A stretch of 21,025 bases of DNA from VRUE01 sp036266075 (GTDB lineage: Bacteria; Actinomycetota; Thermoleophilia; Solirubrobacterales; 70-9): NCBI GenBank assembly GCA_036266075.1, contig DATANV010000026.1, positions 1 through 21,025 on the forward strand, in the 5' to 3' direction. Shown here piece after piece: positions 1 to 7,727 of the stretch (positions within the stretch are counted from its first letter, which is position 1; each line of letters starts with the position of its first letter). The translations under genes were made by a program, and so were the position numbers. The notes below the pieces were generated by a model. The model searched no databases. It saw nothing but the letters and a program-made list of their open reading frames with translations, and was not told the origin of the DNA.

Positions 1-265
1 AAGCCGGGCGCCACGGCCGAACTGAAACAGGAAGTCAGCGGCGGCTCGATCTCGATCAACGAACGGACGCTGGTCAACGAAGGCACGCTGACCTTCTCGG
101 TCGGCAACATCTACGCGGGGACCGGCGCGGTGATCGAAAACTCAGGCACCTTCAAGGCCAACTCCGAACCGACCTCGGTTCCCGCTTTCAGGTACTCGAG
201 CGGCGCCGCCCCACTGATCGTCAACACGGGCAACTTCGAAAAGACTGCGGGGACGGGGACCACCC
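1..265 (+). repeat. Intragenic direct repeat, copy 1 (729-bp period)
   Basis: This copy matches bases 730-994 of the same reading frame at an offset of exactly 729 bp (243 codons), so both encode nearly the same roughly 88-residue beta-helix-type module. Identity is uneven. The first 125 bases carry scattered, mainly silent differences, whereas bases 126 to about 245 look identical to 855-974 by eye. More copies may lie upstream of the window. Confidence 0.9.
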
Positions 266-3200
266 AGGTCGCTCTGAAATACGAAAACAAAGGCGCAACC
301 GGAGCCAAAAGCGGCAAGCTCTCCTTCACGGGAGGTGGCTTGACGAGCGGAGTCAATAGCTGGACGGCCGCAGAAGGCGGGTCGATCGCTTTTGGCGGCT
401 CCTTCTCGATCGGAGCTAACACCTCATGGTCGGGCAACTTCGAACTTTCTGGCGGAACCTTGACGGCCAGTAGCGGGCTCAAAGAGCCGGAAAGCAGTCT
501 CAGCATGACTGGCGGGTCGCTTAGCGTTAGCGGTGGCCCATTGAAGGTCGGCACCTTCTCACTCGCTTCGGGAACGACCACGCTTGGAGGCTCCGCAGAA
601 CCCTCCAGCGTCTCAACCTTCAACCTCACCGGCGGCACCCTGACCGGCGCCGGCACGCTGAACGTCACCGGCTCCTTCACGACCGGCGGCACCAACGTCT
701 TTATGACGGGAACCGGCAGGACGGTCGTCAAGCCCGGTGCCACGGCCGAACTCAAACAGGAACTCAGCGGCGGCTCGATCTCGATCAACGAACGGACCCT
801 GGTCAACGAAGGCACCCTCACTTTCGCGGTTGGCAACATCTACGCCGGCACCGGCGCGGTGATCGAAAACTCAGGCACCTTCAAGGCCAACTCCGAACCG
901 ACCTCGGTTCCCGCTTTCAGGTACTCGAGCGGCGCCGCCCCACTGATCGTCAACACGGGCAACTTCGAAAAGACGGCGGGGACGGGGACCACGACCGTCG
1001 ACATCAACTTTGAAAACCTGGGCCACATCATTCAGCAGTCCGGTCACCTGAACATCGCGCACCCCGTCTCCATTGGTTACAAGCGTCAATTCGGCAAGCG
1101 GTGCGCGTCCGGCGATCCCATCGAATGCGCGACCGGAAACTACACCGAGTCCCAAGCTGATTTCGCCATTGGAGGCCGCGGAGTCGGGCTCAACTTGACG
1201 CGCACCTATAGCGCGCAGGACGCCGCTGCGGCCAGCTCTCCCGGCGCCTTCGGCTATGGCTGGACCAACTCTTTCAGCGACCATCTGATCTCTGAAGAAA
1301 GCGGCAAAAAGATCACCCTCGTCACGGCTATGGGTAGCACTATTACCTTCTCCGGCGGGCCGGGCTCCTTCACCGCCCCTGCCTGGACCCAGGACGTCCT
1401 CAGCGGCAGCGCAGAAGCCGGCTATACGCTCACCCTGCCAGAACAGACGAAATACATCTTCTCAGGGAGCGGGCGACTCGAAAGCATCGCCGATCGCAAC
1501 GGCAACAAAACGAGCCTTGCCTACAGCAAATCCGGCCAGCTCGAAACGATCACCGACCCGGCTGGCCGTAAAATCACGCTCACCTACAACGGCGAAGGGT
1601 TGGTCGAAAGCGCCAAAGACCCGATGGGCCATGTCGTCAAATACACCTACGAAAGCAAAAACCTAAAGACGGTCACGCTGCCGGGAGAAGCTAGCGCCAA
1701 CTGGCAGTTCAAATACGATGCCTCGCATCGGCTGACCTCAAAGACCGACGGCCGCGGCGGCGAAACCACCAACGAATACGACAGCTCAAACCGCGTTATC
1801 TCGCAGACCGATCCCGCCGGGCGCACGCTGACCTTCAAATACGAACCTTTCCACACGACGATCACCAATCAGGCCACGGGTGCCGTCACCGACGAGTGGT
1901 TCACGTCAAACAACGAGCCCTACTCGATCACGCGGGGCTACGGGACCGCCGATGCGACGACGGAAGCATTCTCCTACAACGCCGCCGGTCGGCTCACCAG
2001 CGTCACGGACGGCAATGGTCACACGACGACCTACGGCTACGACGCAGAAGGTAACCGCACGAACGAAGAAAACGCGGCGGGCGACGAAAGGGAATGGGCC
2101 TACAACAAAACCCACGACGTGATCTCGATGACGACGCCGGGGGGCGAGACGACGACGATCAAACGAGACGCCAACGGCAATATCGAAAGCGCCTCGCGCC
2201 CAGGCCCGGAAGAAACGACGCAGACGACCACCTATGCGCACAACGAACACGGGCAGCTCGAAAGCGTCACCGATCCGCTCGAACGGACCTGGATCTACGG
2301 CTATGACAGCCAGGGCAACCGGACCAGCGAAGCCGATCCCGCTGGGGACACCGAGACCTTTGGCTACGACGGAGATTCGCGCCTTACCGCCGTGGTGGCG
2401 CCGCGGGGGAACGTCGAAGGGGCGGAACCATCGGAATACGAAACGACGGTTGAACGGGATGCGCAGGGTCGACCGACGAAGATCACCGATCCGCTCGGAC
2501 ACGCGACCGAATACGGCTACGACCCCAACGGCAACCTCTCGACGTTGACCGACCCGAGGGGCCACACGATCAAATTCACCTACAACGCCGATGACGAGCA
2601 GATCAAAGTCGAAAAGCCCAACGGGACGATCCTCAAAACGGGCTATGACGGCGCTGGCGAAATGACGAGCCAGACGGATGGCAACGAACACACGACGACC
2701 TACGTCCGCAACGTCCTCGAGCAGCCGGTCGAAGTGGTCGATCCGCTGGGCCGCCAGATCACCGCGGAATTCGATGCCGCCGGCAACCTAAAGAGCGCCA
2801 CCGATCCAGCCGAACTCACGACCAGCTACACCTATGACCCCGCGAACAGGCTGACCAAAATCAGCTACTCAGGCGGGAAAACTCCGGCGACCGAATATGG
2901 TTACGACGCTGACGGCAACCTCACGAGCATGGTCGACGGCACGGGCGAATCGAGCTTCGTCTATGACCAGCTCGGCCGCCTCAGCAGCTCTGAAAACGGC
3001 CACGGAGACGTCGTCGGCTACGGCTACGACCTTGCCAGTGACCTTACCGGGATTACCTACCCGAACGGCAAAGGCATCTCTCGGGCCTTTGACAGCGCAG
3101 GGCGGTTGGAAAGCATCACCGACTGGCTCGGCGGCACGACCAGCTTCACCTACGATCCTGACTCCAACCTCGAAACCATCACCTTCCCGGCAGGTAGCGG

Positions 3201-4608
3201 CAACGTGGACGAATACTCCTATGGCCGGGCCGACCAGCTGAGCGAAGCAAAGTTCATGCACGGGGCCGAAGCGCTCGCCTCGCTTACCTACAGCCGGGAC
3301 AAAGCCGGTGCGATCGAAAGCGAAATCCGCGAAGGGTTGCCCGGCCCCGAAGAACTCGGCTATGGCTATGACGAAAACGGACGCCTCACCGAAGCCGGAG
3401 AAGCAAGTTTCAAATACGACGCGGCCGACAACCTGACGAAAGGGCTCGGCTCCACGAATACCTACGACGCCGCCAACCAGCTCGAAACCGGCACGGGGGT
3501 CAGCTACAGCTACGACAAACTCGGCAGGCGAATCAAAGCGACGCCGGGCAGCGGCCCCGCTACGAGCTACGAATACGACCAAGCCGGAAACCTGACCTCA
3601 ATCGAACGACCCGAAGAAGGCGAAGTGCCGGCTCTCAACGAGAGCCTCGCCTACGACGGCAGCGGCCTCTTGGCATCGAAGACCAGCGGCATGACGACTG
3701 ACTACCTGACCTGGGACACCAGCGAGGGGCTGCCCCTGCTGCTGGACGACGACCAGAACAGCTACATCTACGGGCCGGGCGGCTTGTCAGTGGAGCAAAT
3801 CTCTTCAGAAGAAAAACCAACCTACCTCCACCATGACCAGCTTGGCAGCACCCGCCTGCTGACGAGCGCGAGCGGCGAAGCCAGCGCCACGTTCAGCTAT
3901 GGACCCTATGGTGCGCTAGAAGGCAAAACGGGAGTTGCGACGACTCCGCTGGGATTCGCCGGTCAGTACACCGATCCCGAGACCGGCCTTCAATATCTGC
4001 GCGCAAGGTTCTATGACCCGGCTACGGCGCAGTTCCTCACCCGCGATCCGCTCGAAGTCATCACTCGCGAGCCGTACGCATATGCCTTTGACAGTCCGTT
4101 GAACCTGACCGATCCAAGTGGCCGCATCGCAGGGGCCGCTGCGGGTTGCGCGATCGGCGAGGTTGTTGAGCCGGCAGGAGGGTGCGTGCCGGGGGCGGCC
4201 GCAGGGGCGGCCGCGAGCGTCGCTGCCGCCGGCGCTGCCGCTGCCGCGGGTGCCATCGCCGGCTCCTTGAGCGGTGATGAAGAAATCCTCGGCCACTTGA
4301 CCATCTCAAAGAGCCTCGCAGCAAAACTCGCCGCGGAAGCGAACGGCAATCAGGAAGCTGCCTGCGAGCCATCAGAAATGCCCAACTTTGAAGATTCAAG
4401 CCAGCCACCGGGACCCGGCTGGGAATGGCGAGGCAATGGGCCGCCCGGAAGTAAGGAAGGGGCATGGCACAATCCTGAGACTGGCGAGAGCCTCCATCCC
4501 GATCTTGAGCATGGAGGGTCGATCGGGCCACACTACGATTATCAGCCGTGGCGCAATGGGCCAAAGTCCCGTGTGTATCCTGACGGACGAGTAATTCCAA
4601 AGGGGTAG
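1..4608 (+). CDS. RHS/YD-repeat polymorphic toxin, 5' partial
   Basis: The frame is open from base 1, so the true start lies upstream; 1535 residues are visible (residue 1 = bases 1-3). Residues 1 to about 340 are Gly/Ser/Thr-rich repeats of the kind that form beta-helices. A DUF6531-like segment starts at the pair CASGDPIEC (about 368-376). Dozens of YD repeats (GYDxxGN and similar) follow. The RHS core signature begins near residue 1318 (GFAGQYTDPETGLQYLRARF, then YDP) and closes with NLTDPSGR. After an Ala/Gly-rich linker, the last 70 residues (GPGWEWRGNGPPGS, ESLHPDLEHGG, GPHYDY) resemble the polymorphic toxin type 17 domain as I remember it. In this family the RHS shell encloses the toxin tip, which is released to kill or inhibit rival cells. 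No secretion signal can be judged because the N-terminus is missing. Glu and Lys are mostly GAA and AAA, unlike genes to the right. RHS assignment is firm; the toxin type is moderate. Confidence 0.93.
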   Translation, partial: KPGATAELKQEVSGGSISINERTLVNEGTLTFSVGNIYAGTGAVIENSGTFKANSEPTSVPAFRYSSGAAPLIVNTGNFEKTAGTGTTQVALKYENKGATGAKSGKLSFTGGGLTSGVNSWTAAEGGSIAFGGSFSIGANTSWSGNFELSGGTLTASSGLKEPESSLSMTGGSLSVSGGPLKVGTFSLASGTTTLGGSAEPSSVSTFNLTGGTLTGAGTLNVTGSFTTGGTNVFMTGTGRTVVKPGATAELKQELSGGSISINERTLVNEGTLTFAVGNIYAGTGAVIENSGTFKANSEPTSVPAFRYSSGAAPLIVNTGNFEKTAGTGTTTVDINFENLGHIIQQSGHLNIAHPVSIGYKRQFGKRCASGDPIECATGNYTESQADFAIGGRGVGLNLTRTYSAQDAAAASSPGAFGYGWTNSFSDHLISEESGKKITLVTAMGSTITFSGGPGSFTAPAWTQDVLSGSAEAGYTLTLPEQTKYIFSGSGRLESIADRNGNKTSLAYSKSGQLETITDPAGRKITLTYNGEGLVESAKDPMGHVVKYTYESKNLKTVTLPGEASANWQFKYDASHRLTSKTDGRGGETTNEYDSSNRVISQTDPAGRTLTFKYEPFHTTITNQATGAVTDEWFTSNNEPYSITRGYGTADATTEAFSYNAAGRLTSVTDGNGHTTTYGYDAEGNRTNEENAAGDEREWAYNKTHDVISMTTPGGETTTIKRDANGNIESASRPGPEETTQTTTYAHNEHGQLESVTDPLERTWIYGYDSQGNRTSEADPAGDTETFGYDGDSRLTAVVAPRGNVEGAEPSEYETTVERDAQGRPTKITDPLGHATEYGYDPNGNLSTLTDPRGHTIKFTYNADDEQIKVEKPNGTILKTGYDGAGEMTSQTDGNEHTTTYVRNVLEQPVEVVDPLGRQITAEFDAAGNLKSATDPAELTTSYTYDPANRLTKISYSGGKTPATEYGYDADGNLTSMVDGTGESSFVYDQLGRLSSSENGHGDVVGYGYDLASDLTGITYPNGKGISRAFDSAGRLESITDWLGGTTSFTYDPDSNLETITFPAGSGNVDEYSYGRADQLSEAKFMHGAEALASLTYSRDKAGAIESEIREGLPGPEELGYGYDENGRLTEAGEASFKYDAADNLTKGLGSTNTYDAANQLETGTGVSYSYDKLGRRIKATPGSGPATSYEYDQAGNLTSIERPEEGEVPALNESLAYDGSGLLASKTSGMTTDYLTWDTSEGLPLLLDDDQNSYIYGPGGLSVEQISSEEKPTYLHHDQLGSTRLLTSASGEASATFSYGPYGALEGKTGVATTPLGFAGQYTDPETGLQYLRARFYDPATAQFLTRDPLEVITREPYAYAFDSPLNLTDPSGRIAGAAAGCAIGEVVEPAGGCVPGAAAGAAASVAAAGAAAAAGAIAGSLSGDEEILGHLTISKSLAAKLAAEANGNQEAACEPSEMPNFEDSSQPPGPGWEWRGNGPPGSKEGAWHNPETGESLHPDLEHGGSIGPHYDYQPWRNGPKSRVYPDGRVIPKG
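730..994 (+). repeat. Intragenic direct repeat, copy 2 (729-bp period)
   Basis: This is the second copy of the module described at 1-265. After its shared end (TAGTG at protein level) the sequence diverges: copy 1 continues into another Gly/Ser-rich stretch, while copy 2 runs into the linker that leads to the RHS domain. It is therefore the last module before the RHS shell. Confidence 0.9.
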
Positions 4609-4615
4609 TGAAATC

Positions 4616-5224
4616 ATGAAGGTGATTGAGGCGAACCAAGATGAGGCTCGTAGTTGGACGGAGCGCTGGCTAGGAGCTGGTCATGCTCTGTCAGCCGATG
4701 TGCTTGCCAATGCACCGTTTGGTGACGGCCGTTTTCGCACTTGCGTGTCAGACGATGTCACGCCGGAGCGACTCACGAAGTTTGAAGAAGGCAACATGGC
4801 CCGTACCAAGGAGGCGGATGAATGGCTAGCTCAGACTCTCGATGAGCTGACCGTGATCGGCGCAAGCTGCCTGGTCGTAGAGGACGACCTATCGAGGCCC
4901 ACCGATCCAGCGCTGATTCGCAGCGAAATTCCATCGGCATTCATCGGTGATCGGGTTGTTTCCTGGTCCGATCTCAGCCCCGGAAACGGAGAGGCTTCCG
5001 TGAAGGCTGTCATGGCGGTTGGCAGTGGCTATCCGCGCAACGCCTTTGTCGTCAGTCAGTCTGCAGCGAACCTGGGATTGGATGATCGGCAGCAGGTGCC
5101 AGAAGACTTTCCAAGCAAGGTTGCAGAATCCTTGCTTGCGGTGATCGTTGCGATCTTCGACGCCGAGTCATATCTCATCTGGGATCGTGGAGATTCACTT
5201 CCGTTCGCAATTAGCGACGACTAG
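4616..5224 (+). CDS. Putative immunity protein for the RHS toxin
   Basis: This 202-residue protein starts at ATG seven bases after the RHS stop codon. An AGGGG at 4601-4605, inside the end of the toxin gene, sits ten bases before the ATG and can serve as ribosome binding site, so the two are probably co-transcribed and translationally linked. I recognise no family. The protein is acidic, soluble-looking and without a signal peptide or membrane segment, as expected for a cytoplasmic inhibitor of a toxin domain. The immunity role is inferred from position only: polymorphic toxin genes are typically followed immediately by their immunity gene. Its base composition looks less GC-rich than the genes to the right, as does the toxin tip before it. 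Its last 30 bases overlap the end of the convergent gene at 5195-5608. Confidence 0.75.
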   Translation: MKVIEANQDEARSWTERWLGAGHALSADVLANAPFGDGRFRTCVSDDVTPERLTKFEEGNMARTKEADEWLAQTLDELTVIGASCLVVEDDLSRPTDPALIRSEIPSAFIGDRVVSWSDLSPGNGEASVKAVMAVGSGYPRNAFVVSQSAANLGLDDRQQVPEDFPSKVAESLLAVIVAIFDAESYLIWDRGDSLPFAISDD

Positions 5225-5608
5225 GAAATCCTTGCGGGCGGCCCCGCCGAGGTCGGAGTTCATCGACACATACCAGCCTCGCTTGTTGGGGACCGGCCCC
5301 GTTTCGACTAGCCAGATGTGCTGGATATTGGTCGCCGAGCCGCCGGTCTGCCGCACGCCGCCTGAAATGACTCGTTCTCCCTTTTTGCAGATTGCGTGGC
5401 CGGTCGCAATGAAGAACGAGCCGTCGAAGGGCGTCGTGTCCCTGTCAATGAGCTTGCCGAAGCGGAGCATCAGATTGCCCCGAGCACTGGCGCGCTCGCT
5501 GCTTTGGGTGCCACGAGATACGGCGAAAGCGCTGCCGCCCAACGAAGCGAAGAGGGCGATCATGGCGACTACCAGCGCCGGGGAGGGGCGGTGGAGTTTG
5601 AGCTTCAT
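5195..5608 (-). CDS. Small secreted protein of unknown function
   Basis: This is a 137-residue protein on the minus strand. Residues about 9-29 (PALVVAMIALFASLGGSAFA) form a hydrophobic signal peptide or anchor after a basic MKLKLHR start; this leader type is common, from memory, in small Solirubrobacterales secreted proteins. The mature part has two cysteines (in HAICKKGE and VANCERK) and beta-rich, Gly-containing stretches such as VISGGVRQTGG. I do not recognise a catalytic motif. The start is well supported: AAGGAGG lies seven bases upstream of the ATG. Its 3' end overlaps the immunity-like gene tail-to-tail by 30 bases. It diverges from the recombinase gene, with 88 bases between the two starts that must hold both promoters. 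Confidence 0.8.
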   Translation of the reverse strand: MKLKLHRPSPALVVAMIALFASLGGSAFAVSRGTQSSERASARGNLMLRFGKLIDRDTTPFDGSFFIATGHAICKKGERVISGGVRQTGGSATNIQHIWLVETGPVPNKRGWYVSMNSDLGGAARKDFLVVANCERK

Positions 5609-5615
5609 GGCGTGT

Positions 5616-5622
5616 CCTCCTT
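5616..5622 (-). promoter_or_regulatory. Ribosome binding site of the small secreted protein
   Basis: On the minus strand this reads AAGGAGG, a full match to the anti-Shine-Dalgarno core, with a seven-base gap to the ATG at 5608. It fixes the start of the gene at 5195-5608 and is a main reason for believing that this short gene is real. Confidence 0.85.
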
Positions 5623-5696
5623 AGTCGACGGCTTCATCGGCTGGTTCGCCGACTGGTGGCTGCGGCGCGGACGCAGGCTCACCGATCCCAATCGAG

Positions 5697-7727
5697 ATGG
5701 CTAGCGTGCAGCGCGCCGTTGCCTACATCCGCGAGTTCTCTGAGGAGCAGGGTCAGGGCTTTTCCCCTGACGCGCAGCGCCAGACGATCGCCAAGTTCGC
5801 CGCCGAGAACGACCTGGAGTTGATTGGGGAGTACTGCGACTTCCACTCTGGCTGGCGCAAATCCGAGGCCCGCCCCGAGTTCCAGCGGCTGATGGCCGAC
5901 GCCGCCGAGGGATGCTTCGACGTGGTGCTTGTCTTTCACACCTCGCGCTTCGCGCGCAGTCAGGTCGAGGCCCGCCGCTACAAGCAGCTACTGCGCGAGC
6001 GCCTGAGCATCCGTGTGGTGTCGGTGACGCAACCGATGGGAGAGGACCCGACCGATCCCTCCGCATTCCTGGCGGAGTCGATTCATGAGATGTTCGATGA
6101 GTACTACTCGGTGTCGCTGTCGTTCTGGACCCGCAGCGGACTCAAGGAGAAGGCGCGGCAGGGACATCTGGTGGGGACCTTGCCCTGGGGGTACGTCCGT
6201 GACTCCGACACCAAGCTCGCCGTCCCCGATTTTGACAAGGCGCCACTCATCTACGAACCGTTCGAGCGCTACGCCACCGGCCGGGAGTCCGATCGCAGCC
6301 TCGCGGCCTGGCTAAACGCCAAGGGCGCGCGCACCTCCCGCGGGCGGGAGTTCGGCAAGGACACGGTGCGGGAGATGCTGTGCAATGCCGCCTACGCCGG
6401 GTACGTGAGCGGCCTGCGTGACAAGACCCGCGCGATCAAAGGGATGCACGAGCCAATCGTCTCCGACGAGCTGTTCGACCGCGTACAGGAGGTCCGCTCC
6501 TGGCGGACCACGGTCGTCAAGCCGGGTCGCCCGTCCGAGGACTACCTGCTGCGCAAGCTCCTCTGCTGCGAGGGTTGCGGTGCGCGGATGCACGGCACCC
6601 GGGGCTCGCGCGCCGGCATCCGTCGCTACCAATGCTCGACCCGCCGCTATCACGGCGACTGCGAGCAGAAAATGGTTGCCGCCGAGCCCTTGGAGGAGCA
6701 GCTGATCGACTGGCTGCTCGCCTTCCAACCCGACCCCCAATTGCGACAGCGGATCATCGACGCGATTCGCGCCCAAGCCGAGCAGCCCGCGGGTAAGAAA
6801 GCCGGCGAGCAACGCCGGCAGCTTCTCGCCCAGCTTGAGCGGTTGCGCAACCTCTATCTGCTCGGCGAGTTCACCAAGGACCAGTACGTCATGCGTCGCC
6901 AAGCTCTGGAGGAAGCGCTCCAGCGCACGGACCCCCCGACCGATCCGCACCTTGACCGCGCCCAGCAAATCCTCGAAGACTTCGCCGGCTTCTGGACCAC
7001 CGAGCCCGAGCCTGCCGAGCGCCGAAAGCTCCTGGCCGAGCTATTCCAGGCGATCTGGCAGAAGGACGGCCAGATTGTCGCTGTCAAACCCCAACTACCG
7101 CTGGCGCCCTACTTCACCGCGATCCGCGACGCTCAGGAGGGCCGACTCAAAGACCCAAAAGCTGATCGGAATAGCGAGGTGACAAAAGCGGGAGCGACGG
7201 GACTCGAACCCGCGACCTCCGGCGTGACAGAAGACCCGAAGACGGCTCAGGCGAGTCAGATTCCGCGACCCTCAGTCCGCGCCCACCGGGACCCCTTCGG
7301 GGAGCTCGAAACCGGTCTCGACAGCCCAGCGGTCGATCGAGCCCAGCAGGCGCTCGCGAGCCTCCGGCCGGTCCGCCAGCCAGACCAGTGTCGCCTCGCC
7401 CTCCTCGCCGATCATCATCAGGCCGTCCATCCCCTTCGCGCGCTTGAGCGTCTCCACGGCCTGCTCCGGCGTATGGGCGATCGGCGCGCCGACGTTGAGC
7501 GAGGTGTTGACGGAGGCCTCGACGCCCAGCCGGCGCCCCATCGCGAGCAGGAACTCGTGGCAGAAGGGATCGGCCTCGGGACGCACGATCTGCAGGCGCC
7601 CGGTTCCGTCCTGGTGGACCACCGCCGGCACCAGCTCCCGGGCCTCCGGCCTGGCCGGCGCGGTGAGCACCATGTAGCTGTAGGCGTTGTAGTCGTCGGC
7701 GGCGGCCCCAGGCTGCAGCTCGAATAA
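5697..7727 (+). CDS. Large serine recombinase, reading through an att-like site
   Basis: The open frame is 676 codons, but recombinase-like sequence ends near residue 497. Domains are: resolvase/invertase catalytic domain (1-150) with Arg12 in YIR, SRFARS (83-88, Arg84 and Arg87) and the long helix ending ARQGHL; recombinase DNA-binding domain (about 155-270, LPWGY, AAYAGYVSG); zinc ribbon with cysteines 291, 294, 313 and 322; then a helical, Leu/Arg/Glu-rich segment (330-450) typical of a coiled coil. Family members cut and join attachment sites through a serine nucleophile to integrate or excise DNA. Here YIREFSEEQ aligns without gaps to the usual YxRVSTxxQ, placing Phe14 at the nucleophile position and Ser15 next to it. 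From residue 498 the frame reads antisense tRNA (AGATGLEPATSGV), then about 165 residues antisense to the carbamoyltransferase gene; this tail is unlikely to be ancestral. Whether the enzyme is active is unknown. Confidence 0.88.
   Translation: MASVQRAVAYIREFSEEQGQGFSPDAQRQTIAKFAAENDLELIGEYCDFHSGWRKSEARPEFQRLMADAAEGCFDVVLVFHTSRFARSQVEARRYKQLLRERLSIRVVSVTQPMGEDPTDPSAFLAESIHEMFDEYYSVSLSFWTRSGLKEKARQGHLVGTLPWGYVRDSDTKLAVPDFDKAPLIYEPFERYATGRESDRSLAAWLNAKGARTSRGREFGKDTVREMLCNAAYAGYVSGLRDKTRAIKGMHEPIVSDELFDRVQEVRSWRTTVVKPGRPSEDYLLRKLLCCEGCGARMHGTRGSRAGIRRYQCSTRRYHGDCEQKMVAAEPLEEQLIDWLLAFQPDPQLRQRIIDAIRAQAEQPAGKKAGEQRRQLLAQLERLRNLYLLGEFTKDQYVMRRQALEEALQRTDPPTDPHLDRAQQILEDFAGFWTTEPEPAERRKLLAELFQAIWQKDGQIVAVKPQLPLAPYFTAIRDAQEGRLKDPKADRNSEVTKAGATGLEPATSGVTEDPKTAQASQIPRPSVRAHRDPFGELETGLDSPAVDRAQQALASLRPVRQPDQCRLALLADHHQAVHPLRALERLHGLLRRMGDRRADVERGVDGGLDAQPAPHREQELVAEGIGLGTHDLQAPGSVLVDHRRHQLPGLRPGRRGEHHVAVGVVVVGGGPRLQLE
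7187..7230. repeat. Partial tRNA-Asp copy, att-like direct repeat (left)
   Basis: These 44 bases are identical by eye to 9531-9574. Read on the minus strand they cover tRNA-Asp from the first base of the anticodon loop to the discriminator base plus two bases beyond. Sequence on either side differs at once: GACAAA before and AAGACC after, against TTCTTC and GCCGGC at the other copy. The 5' half of the tRNA is missing, so this is not a functional tRNA gene. A duplication limited to the 3' part of a tRNA is the usual trace of site-specific integration into it. Confidence 0.92.

Noticed and set aside
1..994. CRISPR-like array or non-coding tandem repeat
   Set aside because: The repeat unit is hundreds of bases long, in frame and coding; no short spaced repeats occur.
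1906..3582. Long minus-strand open frames (1906-2691, 2869-3582) inside the RHS gene
   Set aside because: They are antisense to YD repeats and have periodic, Val/Gly/Arg-rich translations with no domain; they reflect the repeats of the coding strand.
1..7186. A third copy of the 44-bp att repeat marking the far end of the recombinase island
   Set aside because: I looked for the tRNA-derived core in the left part and found none; the far end, if it exists, lies outside the window.
7187..7230. A second tRNA-Asp gene
   Set aside because: Only the part from the anticodon loop to the 3' end is present; the acceptor 5' strand, D arm and 5' anticodon strand are missing, so it is treated as an attachment-site copy.
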